Shown: positions 36,401 to 49,030, counted from the stretch's first letter. The stretch: DNA of 64,000 nucleotides from Delphinapterus leucas (GCF_002288925.2 NW_022098007.1:24281856-24345855), one strand, 5' to 3'. The notes: generated from the letters alone by a model not told the origin. Made by a program: numbers and translations.

Positions 36401-39400
36401 ACACCCTGTCAGCATTACAGCATAGGGTCCTGAACACCAAGGCCCCTTCTTTTCACTGTTAATGCACAATTGCATTTGTCCTTCTTCCTCTGCAGTATAT
36501 AAAGACCTCACTAATTTCCCTTGTATTCAGTGGTGGATGCCCTTTACTCAAGACTTTTGTACTAGAATAAAGTGACCCATGGTAATTGACCACAAATATA
36601 TCTTTCACTTAAGTCCCTTGTACTCTCTTTGTTTTATAAGAAGATGTATTAATTACCTCCGTTACTTTTTCTGGGAGTATTTACATGCAAAATTCCAGTG
36701 TTCAAGGCCCCTCTCTTTAAATTAATATCCCTCCCTTTCTGTATTATATCAGGGGATGTTAGTGACTCAGAGTCCTTCTCTTGGGACTCATTGTGCATGT
36801 GCCCTCATGACAAGCTAATATCTTGAGTTCTTAGTATTATAGGAGGGACTACTGACTAGTTTCTCTTTTGGACAGTTAATGTGCAAAATTACACTAGGAT
36901 TCCATCACATTTCACCTCCTTTGCATCAGGAGTCCTGATCAACTGTGGCTGCTTTTCCTCTAGAGTATAAATGTGCATAATTTCAGTAACCCATGCTCCC
37001 TTCTGTTAGATTAGGATCCCATTTCCTTGCCCCATTTACGTTACTGCGGGGGCTTCTGACTAGCCAAGATTCTTTTTCTTGGACTGTTAATGTGTATACT
37101 TACATTTGCTCCTGTACCTGTACACCAGGTAAGGACCCTCTCCATTCTATTTATATTCCAACAGGAGGTGCCTACTACTCAAGATCTTACACACTACTGC
37201 AGTTAATGTGCACAATCTTAGTTGTCTTGTATACATTCTCAGTTGTCCACAACTGTGCTTTTTAGATCAGGACTCCACTTATTGAAACACAGGTTACTTA
37301 CTACTTTAAAGCCCTTGTTTTGGGACTGTGACTATGTGTAATTAAAATTGTCCATGGTCCTTTGAGTTAACTTGTGTCCCTGACTCTTTTCACACTCTCT
37401 TTGCTTTACTGCATGGGGTACTGTTCACTTAAGGCCCCTTTCTCAAATACGTGTAATGACAATTACATTAGGATCCTTCCCCTTCAAACCCCTTAGAAGT
37501 ACCACAAAGATTTTGACCCCTAAGTCCCATTTCTTGTCCTGTTACTGTATTTGTCTGGGTTCCTGTGCACTAGACAAGGACACCTCTCTATTCCCTGTCC
37601 TTCCAGCAGGAAGTGCCCCCTCCACAGGACTGTTAAATTTGGACAGTCAAGGTGCACAGTTGTAACTGACCACAACCAGTCACCTTGGACATTAATGTGC
37701 ATAACTGCACATGGCTCATCCCATATGGATAAGATCCTATCCTCTCAGACCCCTTTTGTAGTACAGCAGGGGTAATGATCACTAAGGCCTCTTTTTATGG
37801 CTTGTTATTGTGCATAATTGCATTTGTGCATGTTCCTGTACAGTTGATGGGGGCACCTATCTCCCCACTCCCTTTGTCTTTTAGCAGGGAGTGCCCGCTA
37901 CTTTAAGATCCTTATATTTGTACAAGGTATACGATTTTAATTGACCACACCATGTCCCTTCGACATTAATGTACATAACTGCAACTTAGTTCATCTTATC
38001 CTGTTGCCCTCCATTTGCAGTATATCAGGGTTGCTGACCCCTAAATCCCCATTCCTTGGCCTGTTAATGTGCATATTTGCATTTGGTTCTTGGGCAATAG
38101 ACAAGGATCCCCTCCTCCCCCACATTTCCTATGCCTTCCAGTAGGTTGTGCCCACCACCAAGACCTTTCTATTTGGACAGTTAATGTGCAGAATTGCAGT
38201 TTTTCACAACCCTGTTACTTCTAGGACTATTTTATCTCCTTTGTAATACTGCAGGGGATACTGTTTTCCCCCAAGGTCCCTTCTAGTGGACCGTTAATAT
38301 ACATAATCGAAATTGTTGTCTTTATCAGTAGACTAATGTCATATCCCCTCAGCTAACTATCATGACCTCAGCTCTTGGACAATTAATATGCACCAATAAC
38401 ATATCAAAAGTACGATCATTAGATAGGATCCCTGTACCCTCACTGTATACATCAGGGGTACTGACTAAGGCCCCTTTTTTGGACTGATAATGTGAATATT
38501 TGCAATTATCTATTCTCCCTTCTTTCTAGAGTCGGATAGCATCCCTTTGCACCCCCTTTGCATTACTGCAGGGGCTGCTAATGACACAAAACTTCTACTG
38601 GGACTGCTGATGAGCACAATGGCATTTAGCAATGGGTTTTTCCTCCCTGGCTTTGTTAGGCAAGCATTCCCAGCTCCAACTTCCCATGGCATAATAAAGT
38701 ATAAACACTGCAGTATGCTGTGAACTTGTCCATCAAACAACGACCGATACTCCCACTTCTTTTGCACTGGCTCCAGTGTATCAAACTCCAAGTAGTCATA
38801 GTCTTGCCATTATCTTCCCTCTCCAGACCACTTGCCTGCCCTTGGACCCTTCTTACGGAATATTAATGCTCACAATTTCAGGTGTCCATGTATCCAGATA
38901 AGATTGTGCTCTCTTGCCCCTCCTGCTCCTGCCCTGCCCCTTTTGCATAGTTGATGGGGAATGTTGACTGAGCAAAATGCTTTTCTCTTGGACTTAAAAC
39001 GTTAACAATCTCAGATGTCATTGTTTTGCCCATTTTGAATTTCTGTAATACCTTGGTTGCACTTTCTTTGGTCCGGCCCGTTAGACATGGACCCTTCCAC
39101 TTCCTTCTTTGCATTACTTCTGAGTAGTGCTGACCTCCCACAACCCCTTTGGTGTTATTAACACAGTATTAATTGTCCAGTTTTTTAGCCCATCAGCCCA
39201 AGATCTCCCTACCACTTTGATGTTGTGTTTGTGCAGTATTGACTACCAAAAGCAGGCCTGAACTAGGTGGCTGGGCCTTCACTCCTTTTCCTGCATTTGT
39301 CAATGATCCCAGTTCCAATTATTTTTACATTCTGGGGACAGGAACCATTCCTGCCCCCCTCTTACTGCTTTACTAGTTAAAATGCCCAAGGCAAGTCAGA

Positions 39401-40443
39401 CCCAAGGGAACTGGATTGCTACCCTTTATTTTGGGTTTTCATTATACATAAGTATCAATTGAAAATTGTCTCCCCAGGAAGGAAGTTTAGCACTATCTGT
39501 GCATTCTTCCTTTCAAAGCAGATTGCCTGGCTAAGACTCTCTCCTCTCTTCTTGTATATTGCCATTGTATAGTGTCAACTGCCAAGATACAACCAAAAAG
39601 TTGCTGTTAATTTTTTATGTTGTAAGGAAGATTGCAAGGTAGAATTGATAACCTGGTCATTGAAATTTTGAAGTCTAAAAACCTATTTATACCATGTACC
39701 TGATGACCAGTGTCTCTCATTTTACTAAGGGTGGTGGGTCTGTGGATAGACCACTGTGACTTTGATATTTTAGTATGATCAAAGGAGTTCTAGAGTGGAA
39801 CTCTTAAGACCAGTATCTTTGGGCTCTACCACCATTTTCAAACCATTCCTTGTTTGGGCTTTAACAATTTTCACTTTTAGAAAAACTACCTAAACCTCCT
39901 AATCCTTAAATTTTTTCATCTGGAGCTCCAACCAGCCCCTACTTATTTCAAGAAGATTGCGTAAAAGGATAAAAATGAGAGAACATATGCTGAGGTGCTT
40001 TTGAAAACCATAGATCAATTTATTTGATTAATCTATTACATAAAATGCCCCCTGTTTAATTCTGCTAATTTAAAGTAGCCTAAAGCACAACACTGAAGTG
40101 AGGACTTAGAAATGATGGAACCAGTTTCCCCATTTTATATGAAAAGAAAAATAAGCCAAGGTCTAATCATTCTTTTGGATATAAATTTCAACAGTGAGGT
40201 AGCTGCCTGGTAAAAATGAATAATATTCCAGCTCTAGTGTACAGGGTGTTTGGTGGCAGAGAAGTATTTAATATGGAACTGCTGGAGCAAATAACTAGTT
40301 ATCACTACAGCAGTTCTTTGTAATCGCTGAGAAAGGATACTCTTCTCTGAGAAGGATGTCAAAAGATTCGCCCAGCTCAGGGTGCTGTTTGCACTACTAG
40401 CTTCTTGGACAGCTGTAAGAAGTCTCTGGCTCTTTAGAATACT
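36401..40443 (+). ncRNA. XIST: XIST exon 1 distal single-copy part
   Basis: Degenerate repetition of the same vocabulary as repeat D persists to about 39,200 ('ggactgttaatgtgcat', 'catttgtcc'), then truly unique sequence to the exon end. It matches the character of distal human exon 1. No gene or young insertion is visible. Confidence 0.75.
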
Positions 40444-43400
40444 GTAAGTACTACTTTGCAGTTATTAAGTAATCTTTTCCCTGTTCTGTTTTCTTTCTTT
40501 TAGATGCTACCCATAGAAAAGTCAGAGGGTCCTATAAGTCTTCTTCCATGTTTCTACCTCATCTGCAATTTATATATCACCATATGAGTTAACAAACAAA
40601 ATAACAGAGTTAGTATCGTGTATCTGGCCCTATGCTCGGTTACACTGAAGTGAGGGGTAGAAATGATACAGTCCTATATAATCTCATCCCCAAGATGGTT
40701 GTCTTGTTAAAGGAGCTAATATAAGCACACTTGAAATAACTCTAGGATATGATAATCAAGTGCTGTCTTGTGTGAATTATAAGTTATAGAGCTTTAAAAA
40801 GGGAGCACACTAGGGTTTGAAGTTAATAGGATAAACTTAAAAGAGGTGGGTTAACTTTTTGTCTTTGGTCTGGGACGTGATTAATATTGCAGCCATCTGG
40901 GTAGTACAATTGGTTTATTTTAATGTCATTTGGTTTTTACCTCTTTTGGAGGCATGGAAAGTGATGAGAGATAAGGCCTAGCCAGTGTGTTTGGCTATAT
41001 GCCAAGGCTGACAAATTGTTGATTGTTAATTGTTTGAAGCTTATGCTTTTCAAGCTCTAGGGATTGGGGGTATAAATCTGATATGTTAGATCTCTGCCCA
41101 AGAACAGATGAGAGTAGCAGTGTCTTTTTAGTTTGAGATATTTGTGGAACCTGTTTGGCAAGAGGGCAATGGAGAAGTATGTTTTATAAGAAAACCATGA
41201 CCTCACCTACTTTATGATGAAGTTGATATGTTCTTTCCCCTCACCTTTTTCAACAGATACTTTGGTAAGCGAAAAAACTTAGCCTCTTTGATGTTAAACA
41301 AACACAAAGATTCAGCTGAAAAATATTAATATCAAATTTGAAGCACTTTTCTGTGCATATACATGTATCCCAGCAGGAGCAAGAAGAATCATACTAATGA
41401 GTTGGGCTTTTCTTACTGCCCATTTTAATTCATATCCGTATTTCCTAACAGCTTGTTTTCCCCCCTGCCAATGCCTAAAGACATTATTTGTCTGACCGAT
41501 TGGAGATAATATATGGATGGTCCTGAGCCTTCTTGGAAACATGGTCTATGCCATTGTTTCTCAAACTGAAGTAACTTGTCAGGATTCAACACCTTTTAAA
41601 GAAACAAATTTTTTTTGAGATCCTAAAGAATATGTGTTTTGAGGAACACTGATTTAAAGTTATTTGCAATATAAACATGTTTTCCAATTTCAAGATATCT
41701 TTGTCAAGATATATAATTTTTAAAATAATTTATGTAGAACTTGGGGATCCATGAGAATATATCCATAAACCCCCAGGGATCTTATCACCCCAATTTGAGA
41801 AACACTGGTCTATGCTTATGATATCTGTTATTGCTGCTAATCAAATTATCATTCAATATTAATATACAACTATATTTATTGGAATTTGTTTTAAAGGGAT
41901 GAATTCTGAGCTGGTACCCCCACTCAAGAGGAAGGATGGATCGATTTTAGGTGGATTGAAGCCTGCCCTAGACAGCATCCAAAGGTTAATCTTGGAGTTG
42001 TATTTCAGTTCATTGCTTGAAATAAAATCTCTAGCAGTTGTAGAAAGGGATGCTCTGGGAATGTGGGCATCTTCAAACTTGCGATAATCCTTATGCAACA
42101 AATATTTATTGGACCAGGCACTGGAATAAATAGTAAAACCAAAGACATAGTTCCTGTCCAGGAATTTGCTATCTCATGGAGGATGCAGAAATGAACAAAT
42201 CATTATGGTGTTGGGCAATTTGATGAGTACCATAAAAAGTTGGGGAAATTCTGTTGGGCATAGAGGAAGAAGAGTAGGGGAAAAACACTCTTACTAAGCA
42301 AAGTGATAGCAAGGGGAAAATGCAAGGTGTGCCTAGGGAGCACCTTGCTCAGTTGGGTCAGGAGCTGTGTAAGCTGAGGGCTTACAGGCACTACTCTAGT
42401 ATTCCTTGCTTTTTACAAATGCATTTTAATGAAGCACTAGTTTTCTTGGATGGAGTGAATCACTATTCTTTTTCATGGGTTTGGGGGTAGAAGGAGTGAG
42501 ATGCTGGCAAAATTATGAAAAAGTTCTGAACCGGGAATAAGAACACAGCTTTTGGTCCTGGCTCTGACTTTGGATCAAATCACCATCCATCTCAACTTCA
42601 GTGTCAAGGACTGCTGATGAATTAAGACAGGGACTTGAATTAAATACCTCAACCCCTGAAAATTACATTTTATCATTTTCAAAGGATCAAGAAAGGAAGC
42701 ACTTAAAATTTTTTGGCATTTCTCTAAATGGTTATTGTGATTTCTGATTTTCCTCCTTATAGAACCTTAATATATAGGATTGGAGAGAGTTTTCTGACCC
42801 TGGTTTTGTGTGTCTTTTCCTATAACCCCCTTGAGCTTTTCTACTATCTTTCTGTAGCTTATCTATACATTTCTCTAACCACCTCCCTAAATTATAGAAG
42901 ATCTTAAGACCCAGGGCTGCTATGATATAATTTCTTTTCAGGGTAGCTGGGCCCTGATCATCAAATGTACACCTGGATGGGAGTTTGTGACTTGAAGTAA
43001 AGAATTAAAAGTTGATCTGTGGTGGCTGCTAAAATATTATATGTGAAAGCGTCCTGGGAAAACTTTTTTTAGCAGCTTAAAGTGAAGGAAACTGATATCT
43101 GAACTTAACTAACTGTTCCACCAAACCTTATAAGCTCTGATGGCAAAGAGTATAGTTGTGTATGGTTAAACAGAGTTAATGCCTTCTTCTGTCTCAAGTC
43201 TTAAGGACTCATTTGGAAGAAAACTATTTTCCCGCTACCATATTTTTGGCTACAGACAATTAGCACTTAACACTGGTGTCTTTCAAAATCTAACTCAAGT
43301 TGGATCTCAAGTGTTTGTATGAAACTTAGCTGACATGCTAAATTTAACAAAACTAGAGGGCTTTGATGCTAAAGTAGCCATACTCAGTAAATATGTTTCA

Positions 43401-44335
43401 GAGTGGCTCAGAAGACCTGGAGAGACTGAGCAGTTGTTTCCTTTTAGGTACCTTAACTAAGCATTGCATAAATGAATTTGAGCTTGGATTCATTAATTTT
43501 AAGATTCTCTGGGTAAATTTGATTGCATATGGATTGTCCACTCAACTATCATTAATGGAGTTTCAAGAAGGAGCTTGAGTAGATATGTATAAATATGTAT
43601 GAACTGCCATGTTTAACTAGAAGCAATGAAGTATCTAATCTTAGGTTAAGTAAGGATGGGGAAGGATGTTACCAAAAGACTTTGAAGCTTGTTCTCATAT
43701 TGGGAACATCATAGAATACCAGTTTAGCTTTATTGGACATCTTATCTAGAGAAGAGAGTTGAATAAGTGATCTTTCACAGACTAGGATTTGTTTGATATT
43801 GACACAAATGTCCTTATAATATGGTAATTCTTGATCAGGGATCTGGAAGCCATACCTTGTGCTTTCCACACCATACCATAACATAAAAAGTACTTTCAAG
43901 ATTGCAAACCTGACTTAGACCTGTTTCAGTGAGCTCCTATGCTATAGTAAGGGCAGGTAGCCAATTATTAAAAATGGTCGAGGCAATTGTACTTCCAGGC
44001 AGTAGTAGAAATTGCTCTGCTACCTTGTATCTTGAAGTATTTTCAGCATCTTTAGGCCACAAATTTAGTCAGCCCTTAAGGTGGCTATTGGTTTGACCCA
44101 TATTTTCATTTAGTTCTTTTTCTATACTTGCCTAGTTCTTCTGTGATACTGCCAGTGCTTGCCATTACAGGACCTTAAGGAGACAACAGGCTAGAGAGGA
44201 GAGACAGGAGACACCTGTATCTAATGCTTCAGGTTAATGCTTCTTAATGGCTTTTTTTTGTTTTGTTTTTTTTGATTGTTGTTGAGGTTTCCTCAGCAGT
44301 TTTGTATCTTACTGAGCCCTGTCTTTCTTCTCAAG
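40444..44335 (+). other. XIST: XIST introns 1-2, exon 2 not resolved
   Basis: Human exon 2 is 64 nt. Candidates here are 42,942-42,996 (acceptor TTTCTTTTCAG, donor GAA|GTAAAG; 55 nt) and 44,171-44,232 (acceptor CCATTACAG, donor CAG|GTTAAT; 62 nt). I cannot choose between them. A hAT MITE (41,552-41,807), an antisense L2 trace (about 42,090-42,220) and a MIR-like trace (about 42,530-42,640) are the only repeats I recognise. Confidence 0.5.
41552..41807. mobile_element. hAT-type MITE with 8-bp TSD
   Basis: Terminal inverted repeats CATTGTTTCTCAAA (left) and TTTGAGAAACACTG (right) bound a 256-bp element. It is flanked by a perfect 8-bp duplication GTCTATGC at 41,544-41,551 and 41,808-41,815, the hallmark length of hAT transposons. 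No coding capacity. It lies in the XIST intron. Confidence 0.85.
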
Positions 44336-44473
44336 GACATTCTGAGCATGTGAGACCTGAGGAACTGCAAGCAGCTTTAAGAAGCTCTACATTCAACAGG
44401 TCTTTCCTTTTGAGAATCTGGATAAGCTCCAAACAATCTAAGAGGATGGCTTGCCGGCTCCCTGGAGAAAAAG
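44336..44473 (+). ncRNA. XIST: XIST exon 3
   Basis: Acceptor TTTCTTCTCAAG, then GACATTCTGAGCATGTGAGA, running to GGAGAAAAAG with donor G|GTAGTG. The length of 138 nt is one more than the human exon 3 (137 nt), and the wording is close throughout. An internal CAG|GTCTTT at 44,399 would give a 64-nt form but is probably not used. Confidence 0.85.
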
Positions 44474-45494
44474 GTAGTGTAAGGAGCTTTTTATTGTGTG
44501 AATTCTGTCTTTGGGTTTAAGGGCTTTAACTTCCTGCACTTCTCCTTTTTAAAACAGAACATGGACCAGTTTTCATCAATTTCTACACAGTTTTTTATTT
44601 TTTTTCTTTTTGGGCATAAGGGTAGAATAACAGAGACCCAAGGGCCTGTGTAAGCTACTTATTGGACCCCTAGCCTTCTGTACCTTGTTTTTCCTTTTGC
44701 ATAGATTTGCTTAGTTGTTGTAATAACTGGGGTTTTGTACACCTGTAGCCATTCTTGATTTTTCTGAATATCCTGGCACTTTGGTGGTGCCTCATTTTTA
44801 TAAGCTGTTCAAGAAATGTACCATGTAGACTGAGTAGAAAACAGTTCTGTTTACCTTGGCAATGTTCCAGCATCTTACTACTTAATACACAAATTAAAAG
44901 AGGGGGATGCTACAAAACTAGGTGAGAGAGAGGCACTTTGGTTGAGATAGATTGCTCAGTTCTTAAGATAGATAGTACTTTATAAAAGAAGCCTGAGGCA
45001 ATGTGAAGAAGAATTCTTACAGAACTCATACAGTCAGACCACATTGGAGCTTTTCTAAAGTGTCTTGATGGCTCTCTTGGTTGAGAAAGCTTTAGCTTCT
45101 CCTTTTATTATTTTCAGCCCCTTAATTTCTTGACCTCCATTGTATTTTATGAGAATACCAGGACATTAAAAATCCACACTCTCTAGAGGACTGTTCATCA
45201 GTGGAGACTGGCGACTAAAACACAATACGGGAATTTTGGTAATTATTCAGCTCTAAATTGCTCTTGGAGATGAGGGGGAGTACAAGGAATGGAGCTTGAA
45301 TGAGTAGAAGAATTTGCATGTTGTTAGACTGGTAGCTAGAAAATAGAGTTCTACATAGTTCTAAATCTCCAGTCCTCAATCCATCTGAAGAAAATGGTAG
45401 ACATAGTTTAATTTAACCCCTAGTTACTCATTGGGACAGACTTTCCCAGTGTACTGCATTTAAGTAATTTATTTTTCTTTTATCTCTTCTCCAG

Positions 45495-45704
45495 ATCTTC
45501 CTCAGAAGAATAGGCTTGTTGCTTTACAGTGTTAATGACCCATTCCCTTTGACGATCCCTAGGTGGAGATGGGGCATGAGGATCCTCCAAGGGAAAAACT
45601 CACTATCACTGAGCAACAACCCTAGGCCAGGAGGTTCTACCAAGATTCTTTCCTGGGCCCAGTTAGGAGGATGAAATCTCAAGACAACCACCACACATCC
45701 AGAG
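45495..45704 (+). ncRNA. XIST: XIST exon 4 (conserved stem-loop exon)
   Basis: Strong acceptor (TTTTATCTCTTCTCCAG) and donor AGAG|GTGGGT. The length of 210 nt is one more than human (209 nt), with very high likeness to human: ATCTTCCTCAGAAGAATAGG at the start and the CATTCCCTTTGACGATCCCT core. This is the most conserved exon of XIST across eutherians, reported to fold into a long hairpin. Published work traces parts of XIST's short exons to the LNX3 gene. Confidence 0.9.
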
Positions 45705-45976
45705 GTGGGTGAGCTGTCCCTAAAAGCATAATAAATAGTCTTTAATTTCTTGTTTTTCAGTATTCATTGCACTTAGCTTTCCATTTAGATTATTTTCGTC
45801 ATTGTCAACTATGTCTGCTTTGGTAAAAACTGCTTCTAATTAACCTGGGAAGCAACTGGGTGTGACATGGGTGAAAATGATGATGTGAAGAGAATAGCAG
45901 GCTGTATGAGTTAGGGTGTTTAGGGTGGGACTGTAGCATGTGGTAGAGCCTTTCAGCTAAATTTTTTTTCTTTTAG

Positions 45977-46299
45977 GAGAACATGGACAACAACTGCCAC
46001 ATCTGTGACATTGATCATGGGCAGATCATCATTCTGGACCCTCTGGTCTCCAAAGTCTCCCTTGAGGCCCTGTTGGAGAACTTTGCCAATCATTTACGTA
46101 CTTCAAGATGCCTTGGGATAGCTGTTGGACAAAACAAAAAACAAGCTGTTTGAGAAGATAAAACAGAGCTGTGTCTTTTTATGCTGTGCCTGCTAATTGA
46201 CAGAAACTTCACAACTATGAGTGGGAATGTGACTAGAAGTGGCACAAAGTTATCTATCGTCAGGCTGGATCTAAAGAACTAGCACCCTGCGTATTCTAG
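45977..46299 (+). pseudogene. Protein-like exon relic inside XIST intron 4
   Basis: Strong acceptor (poly-pyrimidine, TTCTTTTAG) followed by 57 open codons: ENMDNNCHICDIDHGQIIIL, DPLVSKVSLEALLENFANHL, RTSRCLGIAVGQNKKQAV, then a stop. Codon use looks coding (many G/C third bases), unlike its surroundings. A donor CTAG|GTCAGT closes the segment at 46,299. XIST derives in part from LNX3, and CHIC....DPL is reminiscent of the first RING cysteines of LNX proteins (CHIC..LLDPL). I therefore suspect an LNX3 exon relic, but the rest does not align convincingly and another origin is possible. Whether it is included in XIST RNA in this species is unknown. Confidence 0.4.
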
Positions 46300-46686
46300 G
46301 TCAGTGATGAGAGAGGGTGGTTAGGGGGATGTAGGTTGGGAGATAGAGGTAACTGTTCAGTGTAGTAAGTCCTGATTGTACAGGCTTTGTACAGATTACT
46401 ATCCAACTAAAGGAATAAGGCTGTGATTGATGGTGTTTCCAGTGGCTCACCAAGTGTTATTAGGCAAGACATTTTCCTATTTATGCCATAGTTTCCTATT
46501 CTGTTGAATGAGGCAGTTGTGTTAGTTTTATCTCTAAAGACATAAAAGCTTCAACTTTATACTTTTCTAAGCTCCGTAGAGATACTTTCTATAGCTCATT
46601 AATTTGAATCTTCCCATAACTCTAGCACAGTACTCAGTTAATACTTCTTTATGGCATTTACATGGTTTCCTTCTCGTTTTTTGTAG

Positions 46687-46818
46687 CTCCTGATTGTTCC
46701 CTTCATATCTGTCCAATCATTATCTTTCCCAGAAGCAGTGCAAAGAGCAAGACATTTGAACACACCAAAGGAAGATCAACATGCCTGGCACTCTAGAATT
46801 TTAGAATAGCAGAATGAA
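46687..46818 (+). ncRNA. XIST: XIST exon 5
   Basis: Acceptor TTTTTTGTAG, body with 'gaagatcaacatgcctggca' and 'ctctagaattttagaatagc', donor GAA|GTAAGT. It matches human exon 5 in order and wording but is 132 nt instead of 164 because of an internal deletion. Confidence 0.85.
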
Positions 46819-47942
46819 GTAAGTTGGTGGTGGCGTAATCCTGTGAGGATCATTTTAGAGCTAATAGCTGTTTGTTGGAGGTTTGTATGGGATGGGGTAT
46901 GGTGATCTAATGTGCAAGGGGAGCTGAATGTGAGATGGGAGGATGACCAGTAATCTACTTACTAATTGGTTTCCCTGAAGCAACTCAAAGATGATATAGT
47001 CTGTCTACCAGTTGTGTCACAGGGTAATTTAGTTTTACCTTGTCTGTTCTTTATCTTCACTGCATAAATCTTTTGCCACCCTTAGAGGCCTAAACATATA
47101 GAAACTTAAACCAAAAAAGTTTTTGTTTTTTGCTAAAAGGGTGGGCCTTTCTCACCTCTTTTTGTGAGAGAATCTGCAGTTAAGGTTTAGTGTTAAGGAA
47201 AACCCAGTCCCTGAAGCTGCCATTATAATTGTGAAGGGTGTGAAAATCAAGTCAGTTTTATAAGGGATGGGGAAAGGGGAAGATATAAAATGAGAGGGTT
47301 AACTAGGTGCTCTCTAAGGGCCCTTTATTATAATATTCACTCACCTGTGGCACCTCGTTTGGCTCTCCTGGAAATTCTAGGAAACAGTTGTAACAGAATG
47401 TTAAGAGGCACATACTGTGTTTAAATCCTCTGCCACTCATTAGGTGAACAGCCTTTGGCAATTTAGATTCTGATTAGACTTGTCTGCTTGTGAAGGTTAA
47501 ATGAAATCATCTATATAAAGAGCTTAGTACAGTGCCTAGCACATGGTAGGTTAAAGGTAAAAGGTAACCTAAGAAGTTTCATAAGTTCATTTGACACAAT
47601 ACAAGTGACCACTAATACCATCTAGTGGCACAGAGTTGGTGTGGTTTGGTCCTATGTAAGAAATTCCTAAGTTAAAAGTTTAAGTAGAAGAGTATCTGTG
47701 TTGTTGGTGATTGTTGTTGTTCTTATACTGTTCTTATAATTATTATTGTTAGTGGTAATATAAATAGTATTGGCACTTATAATAGATTATTGCAATTATT
47801 AATGCACTTTTTTGTTTTCTTTTGTTGTCTTCTCTTTGTGATGCTTCTTGTGCCTACCATGCTCCTCACTGTATTTTGTCTCTTCTATTTCTTATCCTCT
47901 TCCACTGAATGTCTGCCTTTGCTTATCTTTTAAACTCATAAG
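46819..47942 (+). other. XIST: XIST intron 5
   Basis: Contains a MIR-like stretch at about 47,400-47,560 ('ttaaatgaaatcatctatat', 'acagtgcctagcacatgg') and a CTCF-like motif at 47,618-47,632. The acceptor side is pyrimidine-rich. Mouse has one more small exon in this interval; I could not identify a homologue. Confidence 0.65.
47618..47632 (-). promoter_or_regulatory. CTCF-like motif in XIST intron 5
   Basis: CCATCTAGTGGCACA on + is TGTGCCACTAGATGG on the minus strand, with the CCACTAGATGG core common in mammalian CTCF sites. It lies just upstream of the last exon. Motif evidence only. Confidence 0.5.
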
Positions 47943-48645
47943 TGTGTCTTTGTTTGCTTATCTATTTCTTCCTTGAATGTCTTTGGTCTTTCTCCTCTAA
48001 CTAAAGTGTGTCTTACCCATTTCCATGATTCTCTTACTAGTTTCTTCTCTGTATATCTTTGTCTCATTTTCTTTCTTGTACCGAAGAGTGGTCTGTGTCT
48101 TGTCTTAGATGTCTCTCTCTAGTTTTTTCATTTTGTTACTGATTCTCCTTGCTCTCCTAGATCTGGCTCTTCTTTCACTGCTCGTCTCTTTGTGTCTCTT
48201 GAGTCACATGCTGTGTGCCTTTTGCTCATTTCTTGCTATGCCTACCTCTCTTCTTTTTCTCTTTGTGAACTGTTTGTCACCCCCTCCCCTTGATGGTTTG
48301 ACATTTCACCTTTTCTGATACTGGCCACCCTTCTGCTGTTTCTACTCTTTATCTTGCATTGCTCTTTTCTACATATTCTTTCTGCCTCTCTTGGGCCATT
48401 TTCTCTTTTTTTCCTGCTTTGTGTGCCCCAGTGTCTCTTTGTTCTTTGTGATTTTCCATGTCAGCATTCACCTCTGTGTTCTCTTATTTCTTCTCTGCTT
48501 TTGCCTTTCTACTTACCTTTGAGTATTTCAGTCTCTTCTTGAGTCTGTGTCTCCCCCACTTTGATTTCATGCAGTCCTCTCTCCTTGCATATTTTTTGTG
48601 CATGTGTGTGTGCATGCTTTTGTGTGTGTGTGTGTTTGTAACAAA
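47943..48645 (+). repeat. XIST: XIST repeat E, U/C-rich
   Basis: About 700 bases of TCTTTG/CTTCT/CTCTCT words, ending in a TG-rich tract (48,600-48,640). In mouse and human, PTBP1, MATR3, CELF1 and TARDBP bind this region and help keep the RNA condensed on the X. The TG tract suits CELF1/TARDBP. Confidence 0.9.
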
Positions 48646-48719
48646 GGGGTCTCCTAACCCCTTCCTAATAGGTGCAGAGTGTCAGCTATCAAAATATAAG
48701 CATTGAAGAGCTGTTCCTT

Positions 48720-49030
48720 ATGCCAGGCCGCCTGTGAGATGATCCAAGACCAATAAAAGGCCCAAAGGTCTAGACTGGAGTTGGACGGAAGACTCAAGTC
48801 TCGGTGAGACAGAAGGCCAAAGACCCAGGATGGGATGAAAAGCCTTCGCTTGAAGACCTATGACCCAAAAATGGAAGGGCCCAAGCACACATAAAGACCC
48901 AGAACTCAAGCCTGTCTATACAGACAGAAGGCCCAAGAGAGACAGATATCTCCAGACTAAATTAGGCGGGAAGCTGGAGGCCCATGACCCAGAATCCAGG
49001 AAGGATAGAAGCCCCAAGACCAAAGGAAAT
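48720..49030 (+). repeat. XIST: Purine-rich degenerate repeat (GAAGGCCCAAGAC-like) in XIST
   Basis: Recurring 'gaaggcccaaga', 'gaagactcaag', 'aaagacccag' units of about 20-30 bases. The same block exists in human XIST, where it is longer. No function is known to me. Confidence 0.75.

Larger units (their letters stand above)
25621..40443 (+). ncRNA. XIST: XIST exon 1
   Basis: A ~14.8-kb first exon (human ~11.4 kb). Order of blocks: leader, repeat A, repeat F, short C-rich stretch at 27,508-27,535, repeat B, a conserved single-copy part (28,560-30,050), expanded repeat D, then single-copy sequence to the donor. I place the end at ACT|GTAAGTACT (donor 40,444), which follows 'gtctctggctctttagaata'. 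The extra length over human roughly equals the extra length of repeat D. A strong acceptor-like tract lies just 60 bases on (AG at 40,502-40,503), too close for a normal intron, so the exact end is less sure than the start. Confidence 0.8.
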
